Below, piece after piece: positions 1 to 11,490 of a stretch of DNA of 64,000 nucleotides. This DNA is from Gibbula magus. Its lineage: Eukaryota > Mollusca > Gastropoda > Trochida > Trochidae. Under the pieces are notes generated by a model that saw only the letters and a list, made by a program, of their open reading frames with translations, did no database searches and was not told where the DNA came from. How positions within the stretch are numbered: position 1 is the stretch's first letter; the number at the start of each line of letters is the position of its first letter. A program made the translations under genes and the position numbers. Location: positions 63,796,063 to 63,860,062 of the forward strand of contig OW388297.1 of assembly GCA_936450465.1 (NCBI GenBank), given 5' to 3'.

Positions 1-429
1 CTTAAGAACTCAAAAACTGTCGAAGCTCAAAGATACTTGATATGTGGAACGTCATCATGTGTAGATGTGCCTTTTGGGGTTTCTATTATTATTATGTCCC
101 CCGAAAAATTTTTGGGAGACATAATGTTTTCGCCTCCGTCCGTTATTTCATTATTCCATTATTCTGTCATTCCATCATTCCGAAATGCTTTCTTTTCCGG
201 ACCATATCTCAAAAACCGTTTTTTTCACGAAAATTGGTATGTGGTTAGACCTGGTAGTGGAGTGGTGCCTTTTGCTATTTTGGTTATTCTGAATTTTATT
301 TTTTCTGGTTTCCATGGAAACAATTTGAACTTTGTGCATATTGAGGGTAGGGACCTTTTCCGGCCTCTATCTCCAAAACCGTTCAATATTTTTTCACCAA
401 ACTTTGTATTTGCTTAGACCTAGTGATAG

Positions 430-1300
430 AGTGGCATGGTGTCCGGCGTCCTTCCATCCGTCCGTCCGTCCATCAGTCCGTAACCTTTTCGCTTTTTCGA
501 CTTCTTCTCCAGAACCAATGACTCCTTGGCCAAAGGGGATTCTAAATTGTAGATTTCGTGACCACATGACTCCAAATGGGGTCACAGGGGTCACATCCTT
601 AAAAACCTATTTTCATCTTCTTCTCCAGTTCCAAAAGGTCCAGAGAGCTGAAAAGTTGTTTGCAGACTCCTTGGCCCATGGGGATTCTAAATTGTAGATT
701 TTGTGACCCCATGACCCCAAATGGGGTCATAGGGGTCACATCCTTAAAAACCTATTATCATCCACTTCTCCAGTTCCAAAATATCTAGAGAGCTGAAAAG
801 TTGTGTGCAGACTCCTTGGCCCATGAGGATTCTAAATTGTAGATTTCGTGACCCCATGACCCCAAATGGGGTCACAGGGGTCACATCCTTAAAAACCTAT
901 TTTCATCTTCTTCTCCAGTTCCAAAAGGTCTAGAGAGCTGAAAAGTTGTGTGCAGACTCCTTGGCCAATGGGGATTCAAAATTGTAGATTTTGTGACCCT
1001 GTTACCCCAATCTAGGTTATGGGTCATGACCCAAAAACCTATTTTCATCTTTATCTCAAGTATGTTAAGCTCTAGAAAAGTGAAATGTTGTGTAGAGACT
1101 CTTTGGTCAAAGGTGATTCTTAATTGTAGGATTGGTGACCCTGTGACTCCAAATACGGGTCACGGGGGTCATGATCTAAAAACCCTTTTTTTGCTTGTTA
1201 ACAATGTATTACTTGAGATAACTTAGATATTCAACCTTAGAAAATAAATCAATAAAATCCTGATGAGCTACAGAGCCAATGGTTCTGTTTTTTTAATTTT
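430..1300 (+). repeat. Dispersed repeat with internal 145-bp tandem units
   Basis: Starts near CATGGTGTCCGGCGTCC and a (TCCG)n tract. It runs through about five diverged units of roughly 145 bp, each holding GACTCCTTGGCC, AAATTGTAGATTT, GTGACCCCATGACCCCAAA and TCACATCCTTAAAAACC. It ends near GATGAGCTACAGAGCCAATG. The same ends and internal units occur at 4356-5105, which shows this is one dispersed family. No coding capacity is evident. Confidence 0.65.
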
Positions 1301-2156
1301 TACTGGTTTCCATGGCAACAATTTCAACTTACTGCATATTGGGTGTAGGGACGTTTTCCGGCCTCTATTTCAAAATCTATCAAGTATTTCTTTATGAAAC
1401 TTGGTATGTGGTTAGACCTAGTGGTGGAGTGGTGCCTTTTGCTATTTTGGTTATTCTGAATTTTTTATTTTTTCTGGTTTCCATGGAAACAATTTGAACT
1501 TTCGCCAAAACCGTTCAATATTTTTTTACCAAACTTTGTATTTGCTTAGACCTAGTGATAGAGTGGTGCCTTTTTCTACTTTGGCTATTCTGAATTTGTT
1601 ATTTCTCGTTATTAATGCAGTATTGAACTTAGTGCTTAGCATAAGTGAAAAATAAGGGTAATATGACTAGGTTGGATTGAAAGTTGGAGCGGGGGACATC
1701 ACAGTGCATCACATGCACATATTTCTAGTTAGGACTTATTTGCCGTTTCCCTGGAAACACAACTTGCAATTCCTTTTCCGGACCATAACTCGAAAACTGT
1801 AAGCCAGAATTATTTATTAATAATGATTTGAATAGCTTGTACAAAATTTGAAAAAAAAAATTGTGTGTGATTAATGGTTATTAAAGAATATAAGATACCC
1901 ATCACAATAAAACACAGGCCGTCAATGGGACCAACAGCGTGCTTTATGAGACAATAAAACATGCTCCTGATTTAGGACATCAGTTAGAGCGTCTCTCAGC
2001 AAATGACGTCATATTTTACGTCACTTTGATTGTTAAATCGCTAGTGAATGTGTTCTGTGACGGGAGGCATCAATATTTTCAAAATATAGTTTGTACAAAT
2101 AACATTATATCTCAACGGATTTTATATAAAAGCGAGTAGGAGTAGGCTGGATCTTA

Positions 2157-2263
2157 AAGTGCTTTATCGAAGAATAAAACATAGCAGGGAGCATAAAACA
2201 CTCAGGACTGCACCCTTCGTGTTTTATACTCCCTGCTATGTTTTATTCTACGAGTAAAGTATG
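2157..2263. repeat. Hairpin, about 45-bp arms
   Basis: The arms 2157-2201 and 2219-2263 are near-perfect reverse complements around a 17-base loop; the core is AATAAAACATAGCAGGGAG / CTCCCTGCTATGTTTTATT. A single related arm is found at about 27110-27165 on the opposite strand, so this is a dispersed palindromic element, not a local fold. Confidence 0.6.
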
Positions 2264-2844
2264 CCAACTTGTCTTCTATTTCTAAATAAAGCTTCATAAT
2301 CACTGTTCAATATATTTAACACTTTCCCTCTTAGTGGGAGAAATGGCCGACTTTGTCTGCTTGTTCATCAGTTGTTTTGAAGCAGTTTGTATATATATAA
2401 AGATATTTTAGATCTTTTATGAATGTAGATTAGATTTAAATTACAGAAAGGGAATCACACAGGGGGTAAGTCATGACATGAATAATGCATGAGTATTATC
2501 AGTACATTCAAGTAAGGAATTTCACCATATGTTAATGTAGAAGAATGTTGAATAATTCTAATTTGATAAGATGAGAAGAGAGTTATATCTTTTTATTAAC
2601 TGATAAGATTGGGGGCAGGAATCTGTAAGAATTGTGTCAACTGGTGACACATACCGTTTAATGCTGTGATTCAGTGCAAGAATCTGAATATACATATATA
2701 TATATATATATATATTGTCATCAGTCGACATACTTCTCACTTAGGCCCAAAAAAAAATAAATTTGTTTCTGGTTTCCGCCCGCATCAGTTTCAAACCCAC
2801 GCCTTAGGTCATTTTTTTCTAGCTTTTCAAAAGTAAAATGCCGC

Positions 2845-3305
2845 AGCTCGTATTGTCACTCAATCCAAGAAATATGATGATGCCAAACCTCTCCTCAAAT
2901 TCCTTCACTGGCTGCCAATTGGATTCAGAATATTGTTTAAGCTTCTCTGCCTCACCTTCCAATGCCTCTCTGGATCTGTCCCTTCATAGCTGGCTGACTC
3001 TCTGACTCTCTGACTCTCCACATACCATCCAGAACACTGCGTTCTGAGGACAAGAATCTTCTTGTGCCTCCTACAGTGAATACATCCACCAACGATCTTT
3101 CCCCTTCGCGGCATCAACAGCCTGGAATCAACTGCCTCAACATCTGCGTCAGTGCCAAGAACTGTCCACTTTCAAGTCACAACTAAAGACTCATTTCTTC
3201 AGAACTGCCTTTCCATTTTAATTCTTTTCCCCTTCTTTCTTCTTATGCGCTTTGAGCATATATAGCACATGGATATATGCGCTTTATAAGTATGCTATTA
3301 TTATA
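2845..3305 (+). pseudogene. CR1/L2-like LINE, 3' end relic
   Basis: Translation of the + strand gives, with a frameshift and stops, the C-terminal part of a CR1/L2-type retrotransposon polyprotein: LLKFLHWLPI near 2890, then phrases like PSRTLRSEDKNLLVPP near 3020-3070, then a segment ending LKTHFFRTAF near 3185-3215. It is followed by a terminal motif of the form GCGCTTTGAGCATAT..ATGCGCTTTATAA and a short ATT repeat, as in CR1/L2 3' ends. Reverse transcriptase and endonuclease domains are absent, so it is a 5'-truncated dead copy. Confidence 0.75.
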
Positions 3306-4355
3306 AGGGGCAGATAACTGTAATTTTTTAGCCTCAGAAAACATTGGACATAGAAAATGTCACTCGTTTCTTTTGAGATGGAGTGTAGGGGTGAGATTAT
3401 TGACTATTTGGAATAGTAACACATATTTAAGAGGGTTTGTGCTTTATTTATATAAATAATTGTATAAATTTTGTTTGTTTAACTCTTCATTCCAAAAAAG
3501 AAAATGTCCTAAAAAAAAATATATCATCGCATCATTTTTGTCAGCATGTAAAGACCAGAAACATTTTTTTTTTTAGGCCTTGTATGTATAGTATATATAA
3601 GTGAGAAGTATGTCAACTGGTGACACGTACCATTATGCCTTGGAGAACAGGTGACAGTTTTATGCTCACCTTGTAGGTCACTGTTTAACTCGTTAAGGTA
3701 AAACTGCTGGACCACTCATGAATATTGTAAAATATTCAATATTGTAAAGTATTCAATAAATCTGTGTGCTTAGCTGCTGAAAAATGTATGTTTAATACTT
3801 GAGTTTATGTAAATATTCATGCTCACAAAGCAAAATGTTGACAGTGTCAGGCTTTTTGTGCTAGATATAGCTATGGATAATTAAGAAGGGAATAAACTAC
3901 TAAACCACAATATAATTTGGTTTAGTCGTTCAAGTTGTTTTGAAGTAGATGCACGTCAGGGTACATGTTTGTTTAGAGCATTTACTTTCACAAGACTGAC
4001 TCCCAGTCTAGATAAATGAAGCTCTCTTAGCAACTGCAGAACTACATAGAAACTCTCACCAAAGTTTGTTCAAATATAAAAATTCAGGTTGATAAACATA
4101 ACATATTTTTACTTTTATCAAGTGTTGATATCAGAAGACAGAGTGAGATTTTATTTATTATCCAAAATCATTCTTAATTACTTTCTATGAAACATGTATA
4201 TTGGCCTATATCTAGCCACAGCACTGTCATTAGACTTCCAGTGCGGCGATGTCATAGCATTTTGCTGTCGTGTTGTCATATTTATGTCATGGTATTGTTA
4301 TGTCAGTTATCTGGCCTCATAGTTTTTTTATTTTACCTTGAGGCCTTTTATTTTT
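3306..4355. other. Intergenic, no feature recognised
   Basis: AT-rich DNA with no coding exon or structural RNA that I can support. Confidence 0.5.
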
Positions 4356-5105
4356 AGCTCATCAGGCCTGAAAGGCCCGATGGGCTTATGGCATGGCATG
4401 GTGTCCGGCGTCCATTCATCCGTCCGTCCATAAACTTTTCGGTTTTTCGACTTCTTCTCCAGAACCAATGACTCCAAAGAGCTGATATTTTATGTGCAGA
4501 CTCCTTGGCAAATGGGGATTCTAAATTGTAGATATATGACCCCAAATGGGATCACAGGGGTCACATCCTTAAAATCCTATTTTCATCTTCTTCTCCAGTA
4601 CCAAAAGGTCTATAAAGCTGAAATGTTGTGTCCTTGGCCAATCGGGATCCTAAATTGTAGATTTCGTGACCCTCTGACCCCAAACAAGGTCACAGGGGTC
4701 ACATCCTTAAAAACCTATTTTCATCTTCTTCAAGTTCCAAAAGGTTAAGAGAGCTGAAAAGTTGTGTGCAGACTCCTTGGCCAATGGGGATTCAAAATTG
4801 TAGATTTTGTGACCCTGTGACCCCAATCTAGGTCACTGGTCAAGACCCAAAAACCTCTTTTCATCTTTATCTCAAGTATGTAAAGCTCTAGAAAGGTGAA
4901 ATGTTGTGTAGAGAGTCTTTGGTCAAAGGTGATTCTTCATTGTAGGATTGGTGACCCAAATGTGGATCACAGGGGTCATGATTTAAAAACCTATTTTTTG
5001 CTTGTTAACAATATATTACTTGAGATAACTTAGATATTCAACCTTAGATAATAAATCAATGAAATCCTGATGAGCTGCAGAGCCCATGGCTCTATTTTTT
5101 TATTA
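4356..5105 (+). repeat. Dispersed repeat, fuller copy of the 430-1300 family
   Basis: Begins TTTAGCTCATCAGGCCTGAA, AGGCCCGATGGGCTTATGGC, then a (TCCG)n tract. It has four diverged 145-bp units with GACTCCTTGG / AAATTGTAG / CACAGGGGTCACATCC, and ends GATGAGCTGCAGAGCCCATG then a T-run. This copy defines both ends of the family. Other copies or fragments are at 7795-7980 (-), 22259-22300, 32527-32810 and 34805-35290. Confidence 0.65.
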
Positions 5106-7794
5106 CTTGTTTTACAAAAATTTGATTTCAAAGTTTAATGTAGGTGGTCGAAAAAAAAAGAAGAAAACAAATGTTTTTAAAATTTTAATGTAGGTGGTCA
5201 CAAAAAAAATGTTTCAAATTATAATTTAAATGGTGAAAAAAAGTAAGTATATATTATATTATAATTATTAATCAAATCTAATGTCCAGATCATCTTCAGC
5301 AAGGGAATATTAATGAATACAAATAAAATACTTATTTTGTGTTGTTTATGTATGTTTGCATATTGATTTTCTCCAATTAACCAGATTGAGTTAGCTATCA
5401 AAATATATGTTAAATAAATAAAATTGTAACTTGTATGAGATTTGCTTTTTTATCCACTTTTAAAAAACCCTCATAAAATGCACATGATCTATAACAAACT
5501 GTTTAAAATAGTTGACTCAATAAAATAATCAGTTATTTTGACATCTAGACATTTGATTTCCAACAGATTTCATCACTTTCAAGATTCTCCCGTCAAAGGG
5601 CCTATACGATTAAGGACCAGGGGTTACAGGTTGTTTGTAGCAGTTTTTATTACCTGTCAAAATGTTCTTATTGCTTAATTAATTAAAATCATTCCATGAT
5701 GAATCACTTAAATAACATTATTCCACAATAATTACCCCTTATCCTGCATTAAAGTATGCTCATTGAATCACTTATTTCACCCATCATCCCTCAAGCAAAT
5801 GAGTCGGTCCACTCAAGATGCCACCATAATTTATTACGTCTGTGAGCATGGAGAAATTTATGAAGGAAGTTTACAAGCAGAGTAAATCTGAATTATTTCT
5901 AAATTTAAGTTGCTTATTGTTGGTCATCATACTGTTGTTTTTAAAAATACTTTGTAATAATACTCTACTGCTGACACAAAGTTGTAAGAGACAAATCTAA
6001 ATATAGATTTCTTGGAAAAGCCGTAAAATCTGATGTCTAATATAATCTAATATCTATCACTGTTATAAATATTGTAACATTCTTTTTCTATACTAATTAT
6101 TTGAATAAATGCATATCAATTTATCATGTTAAGCGGTTTATGAAAAATAATAGGATATATGACTGAAAATTTATAATTAAATTGACTTTGTTTTGCTTTG
6201 AACAGAGGCTGTTTCCCCCCTCGCCTAGCCCCCCTCCCCCCATCCCCCCTCATTATCAGCAAGCTCACTTCCGTAGATACCGATGTGGCTAAATGGAACA
6301 GCCAAGTATACATTTGTATACATCACTATTCTTTCTCATGAGGCATACTTAAAGAGCCATCAAGGATGTTGATGAACATATAGGAAAACTGCCAAAAATC
6401 TATCTCCGTGAAATATAAGGAAGGCTACCGGAGAAGGGACCACTTGGTCGATCCTGGTTTAGGAGATATAGGCTCTGAAAGATTTTTTGTGCATTAAATT
6501 TGAAATTTTCATTTTTTTAAGCCGAGAAATTATTTATTTAGTAAAGATGTTTTCAAGTCTAAATATAGATCCAGTCTATTATTTTCAAGCGCAAAGCATC
6601 ATGGTCTAAGTCAAACACTGTATACAAAGACACGAAAGAATAACAAAGTTTATGATCAATGAAAGAAATTGAAATATATAATTTTTGGCGGTTGTTTATT
6701 TACCATTTCATTTAATTTTGTATTTGCTACAGAAATTGGAATAATTTTTTTAACCCAACTAGGTATTTTGCTTGAATTTTATAATTAATGAGACTAAAAT
6801 TTGGTCATAATTTGCTGGTCTTATCTCAGTAAAAACTACATTGACAGTGATTAATCTACAAATATAACTTTTAGAGTACAGGGACTCACTATCACAAGCT
6901 TTTATGAGTCCCAGAAAATAAAAGCGAGTCCTCCATAATAATTCTATTAGTATAAATAAAAACCTTGCATCTCAGGGACTCGCAGTTTAAATTTCTTTGA
7001 GTCCTTTTCAAATTTTGTGAATAAATGAAGCAGGACTCGCAGGTAAATTTATCTTTGCATTGAACAGGCAATAATGTGTATATTCTCAGGACATTTAGAA
7101 ACATTGTTTATAAAGCAATCGTCACATTCAGTAATGTGTAACAAGGGTAACTTGCAAGAGAAACACGTGCAGCACATGGGTTGTTATGGCGACTTGCGCT
7201 AGAGACGAGCCTTCACGCTTCGGAAGCGATTGCTGTTTGTGTAGTACCGTACTACATTTTATGCACTAAAGGGGATTCTGTTTATATGTCGTCAGATACC
7301 CTTAGCGAGCGCTACTTGAAGGGTTACTTCTCTTTGAAACCATATTTCATAACATTGTTGTGATATGAAAATTATTTATCACATGTCATGTTACAGATAA
7401 AAGATTTCTCTGGCGATTGGCGTTATAAGAGAGGGTGTTCTAAGTTGGACAACTTGTACCCAATCCGATTCTTTGTGAATAAAATATGTTTAAACCAAGT
7501 ATATTTTCCAAATTATTTTTTTTATTTGAAACGCTAACATCCTTGATCGCTCTTTAAGTAACCTCTATAAAAGAAATATCCACAGATCCCAGAAATCAAC
7601 AAAGTAAACTCTTGTTATGTGGAACAAACAAAGGTCAAAAGATAATAATTCCGTCAGTGACGATTCATGCAATGTTAATCCTTGGCTTTGCAGCTCAACA
7701 AGCTATAAAAATGTATACGTGTAGTACCTATATTAGGTTCAAAATGTGAATTTCCAAAAGGTAATCCTCAGAGGGCTAACAGATTTGGAGAAGA
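5106..7794. other. Intergenic AT-rich DNA
   Basis: No exon could be supported here, in particular none encoding the missing N-terminal helices of the ZnT gene. Visible features are a C-rich tract at 6215-6249 (listed separately), repeated GGGACTCGCAG-like words at 6880-7090, and a dispersed tail at 7420-7500 (AAGTTGGACAAC..GTGAATAAAATATGTTTAAA) that also occurs near 16980-17040 and 24950-25020. Confidence 0.5.
6215..6249 (-). other. Four runs of six C: G-quadruplex candidate on - strand
   Basis: Runs of exactly six C occur at 6215-6220, 6229-6234, 6236-6241 and 6244-6249, separated by 8, 1 and 2 bases. On the - strand this is four G6 tracts, which satisfies the usual quadruplex pattern; on the + strand it could form an i-motif. 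It stands out sharply in AT-rich surroundings. Confidence 0.6.
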
Positions 7795-7980
7795 AAATTA
7801 AATTTAGGCTTTGAGGTCTGACCCCTGTGACCTTATTCTGTACACAAGATACAGTTCTTTACAGCCAGTGGTTCTTGAGAAGAAGTTGAAAAAGCAGAAA
7901 GTTTACAGATGGACAGATGAATTGATGCCATGCAATGCCATATGCCCATAAGACCTTTCAGACCTGATGAACAAAAAAAC
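7795..7980 (-). repeat. Dispersed repeat fragment (430-1300 family)
   Basis: Read on the - strand it gives TTCATCAGGTCTGAAAGG, a GGCATTGCATGGC stretch, CATCTGTCCATCTGTAAACT and then CTTCTTCTCAAGAACCACTG. This matches the 5' end of the copy at 4356. Confidence 0.6.
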
Positions 7981-8113
7981 AATACTTGAATTTTCCCTGT
8001 AAACCTGCCGCTCAGTAATCAGCATGTGACACGAAAAACCCCTATTTTCTGGTATAAACAAGTCATCTTATACACAGTATACGGTAATCCATTTCACCTC
8101 CCTCCTCTTCCAG

Positions 8114-8399
8114 AATGGGTTTTGTTCTGCACTCAGAGCGATGCTGTACGTTCGGCTCCTCACACCGCAGTTTCGGACACAACCACTCACACGGCTCGGG
8201 TCACGCCCACCACACGAAGCGGAACGAGTACCAGCCTTTGCACCAGGTGGTTGAAGAGCACTCCGACTCCGACACCGACTTCCACGAGCACTCGCATCGT
8301 CACAAGAACATAAACGTTCGTGCTGCGTTCATTCACGTGGTGGGTGACATCATTCAGAGTGTCGGGGTCTTCGTGGCAGCATTAATTATAAAATTTACG
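8114..8399 (+). CDS. SLC30A2-like: ZnT exon: His-rich loop and helix V
   Basis: Acceptor TCTTCCAG ends at 8113 and donor ACG|GTGAGT is at 8400. The first base is the third base of a codon split with the upstream exon; the homologous proteins have residues before the Met, so the ATG at 8115 is internal, not a start. The exon ends on a full codon after LIIKFT. Confidence 0.92.
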
Positions 8400-11300
8400 G
8401 TGAGTTTTTGCTTTTTCAGCAGTACAACAATTTTTGCGTGACCACAAGTATGATTATTGAGACTCGCGAAGCATTGACTTCAATTAGTCCACAGGGATTC
8501 TGAAAAGGGGAGTTCAAAGCACCTGAACCAACCCTTGGATTGTCATCAGCAGAGCTTAAATTTACCGGCCCTTGTTAGAAGACAGGTTCTAAATACTAAG
8601 ATAGAAGTATCATTCATCTAAATTTGGCTAGTGATTTATCTTAGTGCTAAGAGAGCCAAATCTGCTCCCTGATTCTCTTGTGTTACCTGAATTATAACAC
8701 ATTTGTAATGAATAGAACAAAACATGGATACACATACTGTAATATGTTTATATCAATTTTGTTTAATGGTCACCACCTCCAGCTTGGCTCAGGAATCTAG
8801 ACCAACCCAGGGCTGCCTACTTGTACATTTTTGGAGTATTTTGTACACTTGACTGTCCTAAAATATGATTGTACACCAATGTTGCAAATTGTACACCTCT
8901 ACTGTTAAAATTAGAATTGATCATTTCATACATTTCTGAATTGAGTAATGGAGTCTTGAACTGTTACTCAGTTAAATAATAACTAAGTTTCAGAGTTAAC
9001 CCCAGTAAACAGAGTCAGACAATGATTATTGTTGTCAAACCAGAGTATGCTAGCTCCAGACAGCGAGCAACCGCTCCGTGACGTCACTAATATACTCGCT
9101 GCCATCAGAAGGTATTCGGGCGAGAAAGCTCCAACACAGCGCGTGCAGCCGTTGATTGCTGTCACGCTCCAATCATAAACTTCTAACTCGTAGGATTCAC
9201 AATACAGCTCCGTACAGCAAAACAAGAAACGAGGCCGTCGAGCTAATATTGTTGTAGTTGTATTACGTTTTCCATCGCGTTATTGAAACAATTAAAGTTT
9301 TCGTTCAGTTGCCGAGGTCGTTAAACATTATATTTTTAACCAAAAACATCAACAATACTTATATTCATACGCCTAACGTATAAAACATACCCTCGAACCG
9401 ATTGCTTGGTATGTTGACTAAGCCTTTGGTTCTTAGCTATACGTGACGTCATATTCAATTGTTGTCAACTGGGTTGACAACAATGCCCCCGTGAAAGATG
9501 GCAGGGCCACTACCGTAGAGCCAATCGGAGGGAGAGTGCCCTGACTTGGAGGTTGCAGAGTATGGTATCTTGAAACTAATAGTATGAAAACTAACTTCAT
9601 AATTTTTGTACACCGTAACATTACAAAATACTCCAAAATTGCAGTATGTATACACTTATAATGACAGGAGGGTTCTGCCAACCTTTAGCTTCTCTTATCA
9701 TGTAATGGACACTCATAAATCCCTTCTATTTTTCAGTCTGACGAGCGGTACCGGCTGGCAGACCCGATCTGTACCTTCCTCTTCTCCCTGCTTGTTCTCA
9801 TCACGACCATCGCCGTGCTCCGCGACACGCTCCGCGTAATGATGGAAGGTGGGACCAGACGATGAGAATAATGTCTTATAAAAATAATATAAAAACTGTA
9901 AAATGAAAAGATATACCTTCCGGGGTATATACCTTATATACCCAGACTTTTGCATCTTTTATCTTTTATATCTATAATACATTCTTCCAAACGTAATTAA
10001 ATTTTTACCCTTTGAATTAGTCTTCCTGTTGCAGTCTGTAATTGTCCTTGGAGTTCTGAGACCCAAGCAAAAAGGAACATTAATTAGTATGAAGCAATAT
10101 TGATTGTGCTGTTTGACTTCGTCCTAAAGCACCAGTTTATCTGATGATTAAATCTCATTCTGAGGGATGTTACAGGGCAGAGTTGTCATCAATCATCAGT
10201 GTGCTCCCATAACTCATCCAGGGTTATATAGAGGATAGAAATTCATCATAAAAAGCAAATCAATTGTCACATATTGATTGTGTGTGTATATTCGTTTATG
10301 TTTAAATTTATGTTTGAATTTGAAGGTCATGTTGTAATGGATAACACTGATCATGGATATATATATAAATATATGTGTATATAAAAACAGACTGAAAAGT
10401 AATTCATTATTTTTTCATCAATAGAATAAAATTTTCTTGTCTTACATGATAGTCGCTACAGATTGAAGCAGAGAATTATCTGTAATCTAGTGAGTATATG
10501 TATCAATTGTATACTTCAAGATATTACAGGTGTTCCCCGAGATCTGAGTTGCGAGAGTGTTACAGTGTCCTTAATGTTACAGGTGTTCCCCGAGAGTGTG
10601 ACAGTGGCCTTAATGTTACAGGTGTTCTCAGAGACCTGAGTTACGAGAGTGTGACAGTGTCCTTAATGTTACAGGTGTTCCCCGAGATCTGAGTTACGAG
10701 TCTGTGAAGAAGGACCTGAACTCGGTGGACGGTGTGATGATGGTGCACAGTCTCCACGTCTGGTCTCTCACTATTGACAGGAACTCTCTTGCCGTACATC
10801 TCGCTGTTGGTACGTCATAGAGTTTCAAGTTTAAATTTCAGTTGGTTAAGCAAATTCCCCACGTGCCCGTACACTTGCCTATAAAGAAAGGAAGTAATGT
10901 TCAGGTTATTATGTTAATTTCATGCATTATTTGACATATCTCTGCACCAATATTTTTATCAGTTACCAGTCTGCATGGACAGTTATCAAGAGTAGTTTAC
11001 CTTCACAATGAATCATGTCAGTGAACCACCAAGATTAAAGTGACCTCCAGTGTTGTTGGAGTCCCACATATCAAAGCCAATTATAATAATATGTAAAACA
11101 CTGCATGTCATTTCACTTTAAGACCATAAATGGGATTGTTAGATTGCCGTTAATGATACTCAGTAAATGGGATCGTTAGAATGCCGTTAATGATACTCAG
11201 TAAATGGGATCGTTAGATTGCCGTTAATGATACTCAGTAAATGGGATCGTTAGATTGCCGTTAATGATACTCAGTAAATGGGATCGTTAGATTGTCGTTA

Positions 11301-11490
11301 ATGATTATCAGTGGCACCCATCCATGTTTCAGAGGACGGGACAGACTACAATGAAGTGTTGGCTACAGCCACGTCCATGGTGAGACGCAACCACAACATC
11401 AGTCACGTGACTATTCAAGTGGAACCATTCGATCATGACGTCATGTCGAAGTGTGTTCAGTGCCAGGAACCACGGGATTTTATTGATTAA
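8114..11490 (+). CDS. SLC30A2-like: Zinc transporter, SLC30A/ZnT2-like, 3' part (4 exons)
   Basis: Cation diffusion facilitator that would move Zn2+ out of the cytosol into vesicles or out of the cell. Coding exons are 8114-8399, 9737-9848, 10675-10809 and 11333-11490 (stop TAA), joined in phases 2, 0, 1, 1 to give 229 residues. In order: the loop after helix IV (MGFVLHSE), a His-rich loop with HNHSHGSGHAHH and HEHSHRH, helix V with the zinc-site motif HVVGD (H-x3-D), helix VI (LADPICTFLFSLLVLITT), then the cytoplasmic domain with VHSLHVWSLT, VTIQVEPF and a terminal CVQC pair. The C-x2-C end and domain order fit the ZnT2/3/4/8 group; which paralogue is uncertain. Helices I-IV and their H-x3-D are missing because the 5' exons lie before the window. 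Two introns contain tandem repeats. Confidence 0.93.
8815..9665. mobile_element. Possible MITE in ZnT intron
   Basis: Near-inverted ends: TTTTTGGAGTATTTTGTACA on the left (about 8827) and ACAAAATACTCCAAAATTG on the right (about 9622), enclosing CRE-like TGACGTCA words at 9079 and 9443. Target duplications could not be fixed, so the boundaries are approximate. Confidence 0.4.
9737..9848 (+). CDS. SLC30A2-like: ZnT exon: helix VI
   Basis: Acceptor TTTTTCAG ends at 9736 and donor GAAG|GTGGGA is at 9849. It encodes SDERYRLADPICTF and on to LRDTLRVMMEG. The final codon (Gly) is split after its first base. Helix VI and the LRD..MEG segment are strongly conserved in ZnT2/3/8. Confidence 0.92.
10526..10690 (+). 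repeat. Tandem copies of a splice acceptor and exon start
   Basis: ACAG|GTGTTC with following exon-like sequence occurs four times, with ACAG at 10526, 10579, 10618 and 10671 (spacings 53, 39, 53). Only the last copy continues into the conserved ZnT exon. Copies 1 and 3 repeat about 50 bases, including GAT/ACCTGAGTTRCGAGAG-type exon sequence and TGTCCTTAATGTT; copy 2 is shortened. Confidence 0.85.
10675..10809 (+). CDS. SLC30A2-like: ZnT exon: start of cytoplasmic domain
   Basis: Acceptor TGTTACAG ends at 10674 and donor GTTG|GTACGT is at 10810. It encodes GVPRDLSYESVKKDLNSV, then VHSLHVWSLTIDRNSLAVHL. It starts with two bases of the split Gly codon and ends with one base of the next. The correct acceptor is the last of four tandem look-alikes; the other three would shift the frame. 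Confidence 0.92.
11128..11312. repeat. 37-bp tandem repeat, 5 copies
   Basis: Five near-identical units start at 11128, 11165, 11202, 11239 and 11276. Each reads AAATGGGATCGTTAGATTGC then CGTTAATGATACTCAGT, with one or two changes in the first and last. It lies in the last ZnT intron, ending about 20 bases before the acceptor. Confidence 0.9.
11333..11490 (+). CDS. SLC30A2-like: ZnT terminal coding exon
   Basis: Acceptor CATGTTTCAG ends at 11332; TAA is at 11488-11490. It encodes EDGTDYNEVLATATSMVRR, HVTIQVEPF and the terminal CVQCQEPRDFID. The C-x2-C pair near the end is shared with vertebrate ZnT2/3/4/8. A possible poly(A) signal AATAAA follows at 11639-11644. Confidence 0.92.

Larger units (their letters stand above)
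1..2400 (+). repeat. Composite GTCCGTCC-type dispersed repeat block
   Basis: No gene is visible here. The block is built of degenerate units with phrases such as AAAACCGTTCAATATTTTTT, GTGCCTTTTGCTAT and TGGTTTCCATGGAAACAA, seen at about 190-420, 1305-1500 and 1500-1620. A second repeat (about 430-1300, listed separately) interrupts them. The end near 2340-2370 carries ATGGCCGACTTTGTCTGCTT, which returns almost unchanged at 33953, after a related repeat in the reductase gene, so this is probably a shared element terminus. The element class is unknown; its left end is cut by the window. Confidence 0.6.

Noticed and set aside
8115..8117. ATG as the start of the ZnT gene
   Set aside because: It follows a clear splice acceptor and the Met aligns to an internal position between helix IV and the His-rich loop in ZnT proteins.
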